This document shows positions 44,455 through 56,679 of a stretch of 64,000 nt of DNA, piece after piece (within the stretch, counting starts at the first letter, position 1; each line of letters begins with the position of its first letter). Origin of the DNA: Branchipolynoe longqiensis (lineage: Eukaryota; Annelida; Polychaeta; Phyllodocida; Polynoidae); assembly GCA_030323885.1 (NCBI GenBank), contig CM059199.1:77720781-77784780 (forward strand). Reading direction: 5' to 3'. The notes beneath the pieces were generated by a model that saw only the letters and a list, made by a program, of their open reading frames with translations, made no database searches and was not told where the DNA came from. The translations under genes were made by a program, and so were the position numbers.

Positions 44455-44890
44455 ACAGGCGGCAACCAGCCACACACACCAACATATAGCCACACAGCAA
44501 CCAACCAACCATCAACCAGCCACACCCACCAACATATAGCCACACAGCCACCACCTGGCACCCAACCATATGCTGCCAACATATAGCCAGACAGCTGGCA
44601 ACCAACCACACCTGCTGACATATATCCACACAGCAGCCAACCAGCCTCATCTGCCAACATATAGCCACACAACCACCACCCGGCAACCAGCCATACCCTG
44701 CCAACATATAGTCACACAGCATCCAGCCGCCAACCAGCCACACCCACCAACATATAGCCACCAGCCGCCAACCAGTCACACCTACCAACATATAGCCACA
44801 CAGCCACACGCCGAAAACCAGCCACACCGGCCAACATATAGCCACACAGCCACCACCCAGCAACCAGCCACACCCTGCCAACATATAGCC
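44455..44890. repeat. ~45-bp minisatellite
   Basis: CCAACATATAGCCACACAGC with CACCACCCGGCAACCAGCCA, about 9-10 degenerate copies. Confidence 0.88.
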
Positions 44891-45099
44891 ACCAAGCTGT
44901 TAGTCTGGGGCAGGTGGCGCCCCCCGCTCCCCCAGCGGGCGGATGTCGACGCGCCGGAAACCCCCGGCTTTCTGGTCACTTGTACACTGGTCCCGCAGCC
45001 GGGCGCCGGGCGGCCGGAAGGCAGCGGAACCCGCCCGGGCACCGCCCACAAAACACAAATTTTAATATAAGCGACTGCAGCGTGTGGGATTAGGCTTCG

Positions 45100-45920
45100 G
45101 AGGGAGGGAGGGCGGGGGAGGGGGGAGGGAGGAGGGGGGAGGGGGGGGGGGAGGGGGAGGATCAAAGTTTATGGGCGTGTTTGGGGAGATAGAGCGCTCT
45201 CCCCTGGGGTGGAGAGGGGGAGAGCGTATAGGAGTGCTAATGGCAGAAAATGCATCGGGGAGGAGAGTGTGTGCTTTTAGTTTTAGGGGATCTGGATAGG
45301 GAGGAGGTGATGCGAGGGGAGAAGGGGAACGGGAGGGGAGGGGAGAGTGAGAGGAGGAGGAGAGAGGAGGGGAGTAAGGGAAGAGGAGAGGGTGAGGAAG
45401 ACGTGAAGAAGGGAGAGGGAGGAGGGGAGGAGGGGGAAGAGGAGGATGGGAGGGGAGAGGGAGAAGAGAGGAGGGAGAGAGACGGGAGAGAAAAGAGATG
45501 AGAGAAGAGGAGGAAGAGAATAAAGAGGAATGATGAGAGAGGAGGGGAGGGGATAGGGACGGAGGGATGGAGAGGAAGGAGGGTGGGGGGATGAAGGAGG
45601 GGATGGGAGAGGAAGGAGGGGAGAGGAGATGAGGGAAGAGAGGAAGGAGGGGGGGGGAATAAAGGGAGATGATGAGAAAGGAATGGAGGGGGAGGAGGGG
45701 AGGGGATAGGAGGGAGGGGAGAGGATGGAGGGGAGGGGAGATGAGGGAGGGGAGGGGAGAGGAAGGAGGGGGGAGAGAGACGAGGGAAGAGACGAGGGAA
45801 GAGTGGGGAGAGGATGGGAGAGGAGGGAGGAGGAGAGGGGGTGCGGGCAGAGAGGACGGAAGAGAAGGGCAGAGGAGGGAGGGGAGGGGAGAGGAGATGA
45901 GGGAAAGGGGGGGGGGGAGG
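45100..45920 (+). repeat. Long polypurine tract
   Basis: G/A-rich on plus (GGGAGGAGGGGAGAGGA) for about 800 bp with few pyrimidines, especially 45295-45910. Such polypurine-polypyrimidine DNA can form triplexes and stall polymerases. Confidence 0.9.
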
Positions 45921-46539
45921 TTGTAAAGGTGGGTTGTAAACGTGGCTGTAAAGGTGGGCTGCAGAGGTGGGTTGTAAGGATTGGGTTGTAACGCAGGGAC
46001 TATGCAGCGACGTGTGGAGACCTAGTGCCGGGGGGCGGGTGAGGGCGGGAGGGGGGGGGGCGTCCCAGCGCGGAGTGAGGCGTGGGGGGAGGGCGGGTGG
46101 TCCTAGAGTCGGTCTGAGGGGCGGGGAGGGGTGGGGTGTTGGTGGGTGGTGAGGGGCGCCGTCTGGTGGCACTGGGTAGTCCTGAACACGCTCTGTATTT
46201 TGAACCCAGTTCGACATATTGACGTTTATGAAGCAATAACAAAGTGTGTGAACAATTTAACAAGACCAACATCTAAGGAGCCACAGGTCGATAATCGCAT
46301 CGTTTCATGGCTTTCTTTTTTTCACTTTTTTCTTTGTTCTTGAAAAATCCGAAATATTTTTTTTAACGAGGATTATTGTAAATGATTTATAATAGTAGTT
46401 GATGTTTTGCCGTCAAACAGTTGGGAATGCGTTGGTTTATGTGAGTGAGCAGGATTTAGCTTTGTTTCATGGCGTCGGTCTGTGACCGACTCAGGCCGTG
46501 TGAGCAGGTCGTGCTGCCTGCCGCCTCCCCCCCCCCTAC

Positions 46540-46985
46540 CCGCCCCGGCGCCTCCTCATCATCACCCGCGCTCTCCTCACCCGCGCTCTCCTCACCCGCT
46601 CTCTCCTCACCCGCGCTCTCCTCACCCACGCTCTCCTCACCCGCTCTCTCCCCCTCCCCACATCCACCACTCTCCTTCACACACCCCCCACTCCCCGCCC
46701 CACCATCAGTCTCCCCACATCCACCACTCTCCCTCCCACACCCACCACTCTCCCCCACTCTACTCTCCCACCATCGCTCTCCCTTCATCCACCACTCTCC
46801 CTCACCCCACCCACCAATCTGCTCTCCCCACCTGTCCCTCTGCTCACCGCACCTCTCACTCTACTCTCCCCACCTGTCACTCTGCTCTCCCCACCTGTCA
46901 CTCTGTTCTCCCCACCTCTCACTCTGCTCTCCCCACCTCTCTCTCTGCTCTCCCCACCTATCACTCTGCACTCCCACCAGCCCCC
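46540..46985. repeat. Pyrimidine-rich minisatellites
   Basis: 46555-46650 repeats CTCCTCACCCGCGCTCT. 46825-46975 repeats CTCTGCTCTCCCCACCTGTCA (about 21 bp). No gene in the adjoining 45930-46540. Confidence 0.85.
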
Positions 46986-47264
46986 CCCCCCCCTCCCGCC
47001 ACCGCACCCCCACACCCCGTTACGGGAGAGACCCAGCCCCCACGTGGGCGTTGCACACGTCACTGAACAAACGTCGCGTGACCTGTGTAGCACACGTCAG
47101 GTGACACATCACGTGACAGTAATAAGACGTCACGTGACGTGAGTAGCACACGTCCTCACGTCCATCATGTTGCAGATGCCCGGGTAAGGACAGTGTCCAC
47201 TAGACGGGGTGGAGGTGGTGAGGGGTCAGGTGGTGAGGGTGGGGAGTTACAGGTGAGGGGTGAT

Positions 47265-47610
47265 GGTATACGTTACACTGTGGGTCCAGCTGTGGGACTC
47301 GCTGGGAGTCAAGTTGTGGGTCCCACTGTAGGTCCAGCTGTTAGTCCAGATGTTGGTTCACTATTGGTCCATCTGTGGGTCCCGATGTGGGTCCCACTGT
47401 TGGTCCTGCTGTGGGTCCAGCTGTGGGTCCCATTGTGGGTCCAGCTGTGGGTCTCACTGTGGGTCATGCGGTGGGTCCAGCTGGGTACCCCACTCTGGAT
47501 CCAACTGTGGGTCAAACTGTGGGCCCAACTGGGTATCCCACCGTGGGTCCAGCTGTGGGTCTCGCTGGGTATCCTGCTGTGGGTCCAGCTGTGGGTCCCA
47601 CCTTATAGCT
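47265..47610. repeat. GTGGGTCCAGCT minisatellite
   Basis: Period about 12-15 bp (GTGGGTCCAGCT, GTGGGTCCCACT), many units carrying CAGCTG. C runs and unassigned sequence follow to 48000. Confidence 0.85.
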
Positions 47611-48004
47611 GTGTATAGAGTGTATTTCAAACATTGTTCTATCGCTTCGTTAGGACGAGTCCATCTTGTGGCCCCTCAAATGCCTATCCCCGCCCCCCCC
47701 CCTCCCTTAAATACTCAGCACCCCCCCCCCCCAGACACACACTCACGCCCCCCCCCCCATCACACACTTCACCCACCCGCCATTCATCCTGCACCACTTC
47801 CACCAGGCTGGTCGCAACCTATTGGCCTCCCCCTCTCCCCCCGACACCCACACACCCCATACACACACACGTCCACACACACGCAGACACACCCAGTCCC
47901 TCGGGGCTGGTTGGGCGGCAGTGCCCGCCAGAAATGAGCCTCCTGCCGCGCGTAAAAACGTATATATATAGGGCACGTAGACGCGCCCTGAAAGCAGCCC
48001 AGAC

Positions 48005-48900
48005 TGGGGCAGAGGGCCCCTTATTCCAACCGTCATATCCAGTGTCATTGAGAAGGGCCCCTTACACCAACTGTCATATCTCAGCAAGAAGGGCCCCTTA
48101 CACCAACCTCATCGAGAAGGGCCCCCTACCAGTACCATCATCATAGCGTCTAAATACCCCAGCCTCACAAAGAAGGGCCCCTGACACCAACTGTCCTATC
48201 TCATTGAGAAGGGCCCCTTACACCAAAAGTCATATCTCATTGAGAAGGGCCCCTTACACCAACCATCATATAGCAGTGTCACTGAGAAGGGACCCCTACC
48301 ACAATCATCATAGTGACTAAGTATGCCAGCCTAAAAAAGAAGGGCCCTTTACATCAACAATCCTATCGCAGTGTCACCGAGAATGGCCCCCTACCACAAT
48401 CATCATAGTGACTAAGTATGTCAGCCTAAAAAAGAAGGACCCTTTACATCAACCGTCATATAGCAGTGTCACTGAGAAGGGCCCCCTACCACCATCATCA
48501 TAGTGACTAAATACCAGCTCAAAAAAGAACAGCCCGTTACAACAACCGTCATATTGCAGAATTTCGAAGAAGGGCCCCCTTCCACCATCATCCTAGTGAC
48601 TAAATACCCCAGCCTCAAAAAGAAGGGCCCCTAACATCAACCGATATATTGAATAGTATGAAGGGCCCCTTACAACAATCGTCATTGTGTAGTATTTAAA
48701 CATACCGTGTGCAGACAGGCCCCCTACCACCAGGACCATCGTGAATAAATATATCACACTCGTGGAGATGGGCCCCTTACCACTATAACTATAGCGAATG
48801 AATATCCCCAAACTTGTCCAGGGCCCCCTACCACAACTTTCATTCTGAATGCGAACCAGACTCGTGTGGATAGACCCCCTACCACCACGACCATCATATT
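48005..48900. repeat. GAAGGGCCCC satellite
   Basis: Alternating units AAGAAGGGCCCCTTACACCA and GGGCCCCCTACCACCATCAT with intervening ATAGTGACTAAATACC. Basic spacing is roughly 55-60 bp, with a longer double unit. Units diverge to the right. Confidence 0.82.
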
Positions 48901-49399
48901 GAGCAAGACGAGTGTCTTCTGTGAATTTACCTAGAACCAGAAAGCCACGCCCAGGTTACACCTGCCTGTGTGGGTCGGATTTAGGTTATGCCTACACGCA
49001 CGTGGGTGGGCGATAAAGCAAGAAACTACACGGACAACCGACTATGTACAATGCACTCCTTAGAGAGACAAGCAGTTGAGTTATATATATATATGATAGA
49101 ACTTGCTGCAAATGGCACAGACACGTGTTCAGATCCATATGGTGAAGCATGGCCTTATAAGGAACTCACGGCAAACTGAGGTATTTTAGTGCAGTAATTG
49201 GTTCACTGCCAATTCCTGCACTTAACAGTTCCTGCACATGGCATTTACAGCCTGCAGAGGGTTCTGGTAATTTAGAACTTGTGATGGACTCTGAAAGGTT
49301 TGTCTGGATGGTTGCGGTGTCATGCATTGGTCAGCATTGAACTGTACTCTGCACGGCTTCCGTCAGGATATTGCAGTAAGCCACAAACAGCTGTTCCAT
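48901..49399. other. Unassigned stretch
   Basis: No gene recognised. 49290-49400 and 49895-50005 share a diverged ~100-bp duplicate (GAACTGTACTCTGCACGGCT). Confidence 0.4.
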
Positions 49400-49740
49400 G
49401 GTGCTGCATTAAAGTTGCACAGTCCGATGGTTTTGAATTTCTGTATTTTTTCTGACATAAATATATTAGATCGATCACTAGTATCTACTTTACACTAGTT
49501 CAAAGTTACTTTTATTTCAAATGGTAAACTTTTGAGATATTTTGAGTGCAAACATGGAAAATTAGTTTTGGCAAGCTTGCCAAAACTCTGACACCATGGA
49601 CTTCTGCATTAACCGGTTCTGTTAAATTGACTCAGTATTGCCTTCTACACAGAAACAAATGCTTAATAAGTGCATCAGTATCTAAGTTAGATATGTAAAA
49701 TCAAATCTTTATAATTGGTTTGGTTTTTGAAAATTTGATA
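49400..49740 (+). repeat. Dispersed repeat family D, longest copy
   Basis: It runs continuously from AGTCCGATGGTTTTGAAT through CTACTTTACACTAGTTC, GGCAAGCTTGCCAAAACTCT and TTAACCGGTTCTGTTAAATT to AATAAGTGCATCAGTATC. It thus joins the partial copies elsewhere into one ~330-bp family. Confidence 0.65.
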
Positions 49741-50314
49741 TTTCATCGGACTATGCAGCTTTAACCTCATACAATACGGCACACACAAGTGCGCACCTTA
49801 GCAGATAAAGCTGATGTTTTCTGATAGACGCTTTGGTTACTATTCTTACGGCTTACAATGAAAATTCTTACATTTCAGAGTGATCGATGTAGAACTGAAA
49901 GGGTCATTTGGATGGGTACGGCGTCACACATTGGTTCGTGTAGAACTGTACTCAGCACGGCTTGCATCAACAAATCGCAGTAAGCCATAACCAGATGTCG
50001 CGTTAACCTGACACAATAAACCACACAAGATGACGTCATAATGTCCAGGCAGATATATGACCTAGCATTAATAGCAAACTGCTTTAACATTAGTCGCAAA
50101 GAAATTACGACCAATTAAATACTATATAATAACAGTCACCCGCATGTGTGAGCTCCTTTACATACTTGGTGCATCTGGGGTGGGTAACCAGGATGCTCGT
50201 CAGCTATTCTGTCAGTAAGTAGTTGCACATTTTGACTGAGGTTTGTCCTATTGAATTCCCTGGTCAGATTCCTATCTTCGTTTGCTTTTACTTATTTATT
50301 TGTTGATACATTAG

Positions 50315-50620
50315 TTGATTAAGCAGGGGAACTTCCAATCATGGACAAATGGGCTTCCTATTTCCAGTGCACCTTGCCCTATCCTAGTATTAGTAATGCA
50401 AAGCGCCTGGCTTGGTAGTGAAAAGTATCAAATTAAAAAAAGTAATTGTTTTGACTCGATCAGGATTCAAACCCACAGATTCGAATCCCACGACCAAACA
50501 AAACGGGAGACGGATGCTCAACTCACTCGGTCACCCCGACCAGGATTCGAACCCACGATCCCATGATCTACCAACAGGGGAGACGGAAGCTCTAACTCAT
50601 TCGGCCATCCCGTCTTGCTC
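50315..50620 (-). mobile_element. SINE family A copy with duplicated head
   Basis: Body CCTATCCTAGTATTAG, then two head-like segments in a row: GATTCAAACCCACAGATTCG (50465) and AGGATTCGAACCCACGATCC (50533). On minus the second reads GGATGGCCGAATGAGTTAGA then GGGTTCGAATCCTGG, good A and B boxes. Confidence 0.7.
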
Positions 50621-51195
50621 CAGCAGCCTCCAAGTACAAAACGCCGGCGCCGCGCACGTCTCGGTTTACTATGGCAACGCGTGGGCCGGTGACAAGGGGC
50701 GCGCCTGGCGGTCGGCTATTGGTGAGGGGGGCGCGTCAGAGCGCCGCTGAGAACAGTGTGAGATTAGACCATGATGCAACGCGCGTCGCCATTGCACGCT
50801 GTTTTAATACCTGTCCACTGAAGAGACGCCGGACTGGGGAAGGTCGGCCACTGAGCGATAATATGTGAATTTCCCGCCGCTATGGGCGATAATAAGGGAG
50901 CTTGCAGGGATCTCCTACGTAGAGTCCCTGTCCACGCGTCAACTGCCCCCCCCCCCCCCACATTCTCATACAACGAAGCAGCAGCCGTGACCGAGTTCCC
51001 TCCACACCCCAAACACCAGCTATTATTATTATTATTATTTAAATACTGCCACATGCAACTGCTTTATGTCATCTTAAATACCAAATTCATAACGAGGAAC
51101 CAATTGTAGATGAGTCAGTACAATGCCGCTAAAATTCAATTATTGCTTTCTAAAGTAACACCATAAAACAAGCAGTAATGCTGTAGTTGCGAATA
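50621..51195. other. CpG-rich patch, no gene recognised
   Basis: 50640-50900 is CpG-rich with TATGGCAACGCG (a near X-box). A C run at 50948-50960 and an ATT microsatellite at 51022-51038. No exon supported. Confidence 0.35.
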
Positions 51196-51199
51196 AACA

Positions 51200-51500
51200 C
51201 CACTTTTTTCAGATTGATTTTTGTGGGTTTTTTGTTGTTGCAGACCGTTAAGTAGATAGTTCAGATTTCATCTGCTAGAGTCAGTTTATTTTTGCGAATA
51301 GGCACCACATCTTTCCGAGTTATTTTTGTTGTTTTTTTGTTGTTGCAGTCGGATAATTAGATAGTTCCGATTTCATCCGCTAGAGTCAGCTTATTTTTAG
51401 CGAAGACACACCACTTTTTTCAGATTGATTTTTTGTTGTTTTTTGTTGTTGTTACAGATGGATAATTAAATAAATCAGAATTCAGCTTACCTTACCAGGA
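51200..51500. repeat. ~107-bp tandem triplicate
   Basis: Three successive copies of TTTTTTGTTGTTGCAG, then GATAGTTCAGATTTCATCTG, CTAGAGTCAGTTTATTTTT and GCGAATA. Each carries a polypyrimidine tract plus CAG. Confidence 0.8.
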
Positions 51501-52259
51501 CGTAGATGCTGGATTCACTGAACCGTGAAACATGCATTGTGGAACCCTTGAACCAATGAACCGTGACTAGAGTCGCCACGTAACCATCGGCGCGAGTTCG
51601 ATCCACAATATGTGGACTTCTACAGCAACTAACATGCCGCCTTTACATGTGTGTCAAACAGGTGAGCACTGAACCCCATCTGAACTCACCTCAATCAGGA
51701 GAGCTGCACTTGTACAATGTGGTGAAACCCTGTACGTAATACCCCTGTTTGACATGACTGTACAATATGTTAACACATTGTAGTTAGTACAGTCTTTGCT
51801 GTTGTGCAGTACAATCATTAACGCATTCAAATCAGTACAGTTCTCTGTTGGGGGTGCATTATTTTAATCTTTGTTGTAGTGCAAGACTGTAACACATTTG
51901 TTGTAGTGCAAAACCTTAACACACTTGTAATTAGCACATTGTTGTGGTACACACACTATGAGAAAACACTGTAATCAGTACACCTGTTGCACAATACCGT
52001 AATACACTGTAAATTCACTGTAAATACACTGTAAATACAGTTGTTATTAGTTGTTAGCGACTGCTGTGAATTAGCAAGTAGGCCTATTTGTCACACCTAA
52101 GTGTGCAAACAAAATCAACTATAGCTACGACACCGATAAGGGCTATCTAAACCATTCAGACGCGTATTTGAAGCAATGTCTTATACATCAGTCTTAAGTG
52201 GTTTTACAAATTAGTTCTATTTATACGTATTAAATATTAACAACAGATTCAGTGAGCAT

Positions 52260-52960
52260 ATAGGCTGCCATTTGAAGCACAGACATGGCGCCATAATGCC
52301 ATAATGCCATCACGCATGCCCATATATGGAGGCATGTGGAGTTCCGACACAGGGGTAAGTATGCAGTAGACGCAGGTCACGTCACGTGGTACAGGCCACA
52401 CACTCAGACACCAACATCTACATCAGTCTACACACACTTTAAAGCCAAACCGTCGGACCACGGGGACCGGAAGTTGAGGTATTCCAAAGTGAGGCGAGGT
52501 GAGGCGCCCTCGCGGCAGGATCCATTCAAGATGGCCGCCATCGCGCCACCACCACTAGACGGGGGTCATACAAAAAGTGAGGTAATGTTTCCATGGCGAC
52601 AAGAACAGCCACGTTCGATATTATTAGAAAAAAAAAACACAAGGTAAAAGTACGCATAAAACATATGCACAAGGTCATCAAGGCCGACTCGGGTTCAGTT
52701 GAGGTCATGTTATTACTTCCGGTCTGCACGAGCAATCTGGTGAACGACTCGTGCGGAACCGTTTTGCAAATCTGTACAAAAAACATATTAATTTGTCGTG
52801 ATTGCGGTGGTGTCCGCAGTAGGAGTGAGGTACTTTTGTCAGCGTTAACTGTAGGCGGGCGGGAGATTTGTTTATTTACAAGTGCGTCAGTTGCACGCCG
52901 AGTGGCGCCACCTGGCGACGTGTTTCACACTACCGGAAGTGTAGCATTAACATCTAGACT
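52260..52960 (+). promoter_or_regulatory. Promoter-like patch with YY1-like and X-box sites
   Basis: CAAGATGGCCGCCAT (52527-52541) contains a YY1-type core, and GTTTCCATGGCGAC (52587-52600) fully matches the X-box consensus. GGGGTAAGTATG at 52352-52363 is a strong splice-donor-like sequence after a short ATG frame. The coding potential around it is not recognisable. No promoter can be proven. Confidence 0.3.
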
Positions 52961-53375
52961 GGACCAGACACACATACCCACACCCACACAGAGACTGGAC
53001 CACCCACACACACTCACATACCCACACACAGACTGGACCACACCCACCTACCCACACACCCACACATACTTGCACAGACTGGACGTCACACACCGAACAT
53101 TCCACACCAAGTTCACCACGTAAAGAACCACAGCGATAACTTCTACGCCCCCCCACACACACACCTACACACCACACTCATATGGACTCACACACCACAG
53201 ACTCATACATACTCACACACCACACATTCATACATACTCACACACCACACACATACACACCAAACAAATATATACTCTCACACCCACACGCACACAACAC
53301 CCACTCACATATTCCGCCCACCACACACACATACACCCATTCCCACACCCACATCTACACCTGGTGTGTAATCGC
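52960..53375. repeat. CACACA-rich low-complexity region
   Basis: ACTGGACCACACCCACCTAC-type and CACACCACACATTCATACA-type degenerate repeats. Confidence 0.82.
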
Positions 53376-53429
53376 GACACTATTAGGATACGCTTAGCTT
53401 AGCTCAAGCTTCACAAAGAACGTGCATAT

Positions 53430-54130
53430 GTTGCTGATATAGGCCTATATAGGCCAACCTAGGCCCACCTAGGAAACCAGGCCTAACTAGACCGATGTGG
53501 CTAGCCAGATACTCGTCTAGTTAGGCCTGGGTCACATGTTATAACTGTTTAATGTCACCAACTAGTCATATATGCCTAACTAGGCCTATTAGGTTACCTA
53601 TGTGCCTGTACCTAGCTAGTCAAGTAGGCCTAACTAGATTCATTGATTGGTGGTTTCTTTATGCCGTGTCAGCAGCATAGGCCATATTCATGGAATTTGT
53701 TGTTTTTTATTCAACCATTGCTTTTACACAGAATGCAAAAAGCATACAATAAATTATGTGTCAATAGACATTCATGAATTAAAAAATCTCACAATCATTA
53801 AGGCCTATCTAGACACATAGGCCTATCTTGATATTTTGGCCTAAGTATATACTTAGGCCTAGCTAGGAATTCCGACCTAACCAATCACTTAGGCCTACCT
53901 ATGCATTAAGATCTAGCAAGTCACTTAGGCCTAACTAGGCACTCACGCCTAATGCATGGTTAGGTCGAACGAGGCATATATGTGCAACTAGTCACTGGGG
54001 CCTACCTATGTATGTATACTTAACTAGGCACTAGTTCTAGCTAGGCACTCACACCTAACTAGGTATCTTAGGCATAGCTAGGTGAGTAGGCCTAACTGGG
54101 CGCGTAGGCCTTATGGGCATAGAAACTTCA
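53430..54130. repeat. TAGGCCTA-rich degenerate array
   Basis: Many copies of TAGGCCTAACTAGGCAC-type words, most containing the palindrome AGGCCT or TAGGCCTA. Irregular spacing; about 53650-53800 is free of it. Confidence 0.8.
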
Positions 54131-54281
54131 CAATGTGAATGATTGCATGCACATAAATATCCAGGCAATGAAGCACAGGGTCATGCACTAAGATGTCATG
54201 TCTAATCACATGACTACATGACCACAACCCTAGAGAAAAGTGAGCAATGAGATGCATGCGTTTACACTTCTCGTACGCTCG

Positions 54282-54592
54282 CAGGGTCCGTACACATGTA
54301 AAGATATGGAATTCAAGGGTATTTCAAGGCTATTTTTTTTATAGGAATTCAAGACTATTTTCATTTGAATTTCAGGAAAAACCAACAATGGCAAATTATG
54401 ATTTCGGACTAATTTAGATCAGTGGGGACAGTTTAATGGAATTCCAGCCTTTTCATGACTAATTACCCCAAATAGGTTAAATTCAAGGCTTTTCAAGGCC
54501 TTGAAATGGGGCAAATGGAGCTCAAGACCTTTCAAGACTTGTGAAGACTTGTGAAGACCTTTCAAGACTTTCCAGGCCCCGTACTGACCCTG
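54282..54592. mobile_element. Element family Q, copy 2
   Basis: It begins CAGGGTCCGTACACATGTAA and ends CCGTACTGACCCTG. The interior has TTCAAGACTATTTTCATTTG and ACTAATTACCCCAAATAG, as in 33283-33798. It lacks the nested MITE M and shows the empty site. Confidence 0.75.
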
Positions 54593-55734
54593 CTCTCGCT
54601 AGGACTCACACCGGCAACGTGATCGCAGCATCTGAGCTGCAGTGTGTGAACCTTATTGTAAGTGTCCTGACGAGTTGGCAATGTAAACACCACGTCGGCC
54701 CGCATCCAGCACCCCCCCCCCCCCACCACCACCACCACATACTTCGTCCTAGTACATTCAGGTGTCGAGACCGCCGTCACAGACAACTGTCTACACAGTA
54801 AATACACTTGTTCATTGAGAAAATCACTCAACCGTGACTGGTATTCACACTCCATACCTCGCCTTCATACCTATCAATCGAAGCACCTGTATATTCCACC
54901 CACACACACACACACACACTATACACACACTCATAGACATCCCCATGTAAGACAACGTGTGCTTTTTGTGTTTAAAAAACCCCCAAAAAGACATACATAT
55001 ATATTTTTTAATCACGCGGCAAAAGAACAACACCTATTATAATATGCTTTTTAAAAAAGCGGCAGGAAGTAGGACGTCCCACCGCACTGCACGCCGGGAG
55101 TCCAGCGTTCCGGTTTGGAGGCGACTACTTAATAGATCATGAGGTATGAGTGTAGTGCCATCCACCGCCACTAGGGTTGAGGTCACCAGCACAAGGAAAC
55201 TTACACGGGTCACGTGACTACAGCTAAGCTTGAAGTCATTCATTGTAAGCAAGCACCATCACCATAACAAGGGAAAATGTGTATCACTACAACTGGTCGC
55301 CATGGCAACCAAAGGTCGCCACGACAACCGCCACTACAGCTACGTGTATAATAAATTCAAAATTCATTTCCAAGCGACTGGCATTGAGGTCTTTGTAATA
55401 GCATGCACGTGGTCACGTGATGACGTGGTCACGTGGCCTGGGCATGTGAGGTCATTCATTGTAGGAGGTGGTAAAGCTCGCGTGGGGTAAAACGTCGGAG
55501 GCTGTCTACAAAAGTCGCATTGGCTTTTAGTTATCGTGAGGTATATGTGTGTCCAATGGTCGTTTGTAAACGTCTCTAAAATCATCACCAACACAACACC
55601 GCTAGTGGAAGACCGTGCTACCGTGCCTAGGGAACTAACAACCACGACACACCACAACCACAATAGACCACAACCACAACCACAACCACCACCACGAACC
55701 AACAAAGCGTGCGTAGCATGCAGCCATGAGTGTA
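54593..55734. other. Unassigned stretch with X-box site
   Basis: GTCGCCATGGCAAC at 55296-55309 is a full X-box match, followed by GTCGCCACGACAAC. (CA)n at 54900-54920. No gene recognised. Confidence 0.35.
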
Positions 55735-56245
55735 AGTGCGCCACATGGAAATGTACATATCAACATGCACATTCCATACAGCCATATGTGTGTGTCACAT
55801 GGAAATGTACATATCAACATGCACATTCCAACCAGCCATATGTGTGCCACATGGAAATGTACATATCAACATGCACATTCCATACAGCCATATGTGTGCC
55901 ACATGGAAATGTACATATCAACATGCACATTCCATACAGCAATGTGTGTGTCACATGGAAATGTACATAGCAACATGAACATTCCATACAGCCATATGTG
56001 TGCCACATGGAAATGTACATATCAACATGCACATTCCATACAGCAATGTGTGTGACACATGGAAATGTACATATCAACATGCACATTGCATACAGCCATA
56101 TGTGTGCCACATGGAAATGTACATTATCAACATGCACATTCCAACCAGCCATATGTGTGCCACATGGAAATGTACATATCAACATGCACATTCCATACCA
56201 CAATGTGTGTGCCACATGTATACATACATAGCAATATGAACATTC
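55735..56245. repeat. 52-54 bp satellite
   Basis: CACATGGAAATGTACATATC, AACATGCACATTCCA, TACAGCCATATGTGTGC: about nine to ten copies. CATGGA starts at 55744, 55798, 55850 and 55902. Confidence 0.93.
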
Positions 56246-56279
56246 CGTACACCAATGAGTGTGCAATGTATACGTTCCA

Positions 56280-56590
56280 CGTAACAAAGTGTACACGTCA
56301 CACAGCTGCATGAGGTGTCACACAGCTGCATGACGTTCCACACATCTGCATGACGTGTCACACAGCTGCATGACGTTCCACACAGCTGCATGACATGTGA
56401 TGCAGCTGCATGACGTTCCACACAGCTGCCTGACGTGTCACACATCTGCATGACGTGTCACACAGCTGCCTGACGTGTGACGCAGCTGCATGAAGTTCCA
56501 CACAGCTGCATGACGTGTCAACAGCTGCATGACGTGTCACACAGCTGCATGACGTGTCACACAGCCACATGACGTGTCACGCATAGCGAC
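56280..56590. repeat. 20-bp array with a CAGCTG per unit
   Basis: CACAGCTGCATGACGTGTCA repeated about 15 times, alternating with TTCCA for TGTCA. Most units contain the E-box CAGCTG. Confidence 0.93.
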
Positions 56591-56679
56591 CTTCATGCAG
56601 TGATGAAACTTGTCTGAGCCGAACATTCAGGATATGTAAGCTCTGGAAATGCATGCTTCCCCCTTCACTCTCCCACCCG

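Noticed and set aside
42827..44489. Very long open frames (over 500 codons) across the 18-bp array, with AHTLLP-type repeats
   Set aside because: The period is divisible by three, so all frames on both strands stay open. No start context, domain or unique sequence supports coding.
45237..46217. Long Pro/Ser/Leu-rich frame on minus
   Set aside because: It is the complement of the polypurine tract.
55735..56590. Coding region from short open frames in the 52-bp and 20-bp arrays
   Set aside because: Frames simply follow the repeat units and differ between copies.
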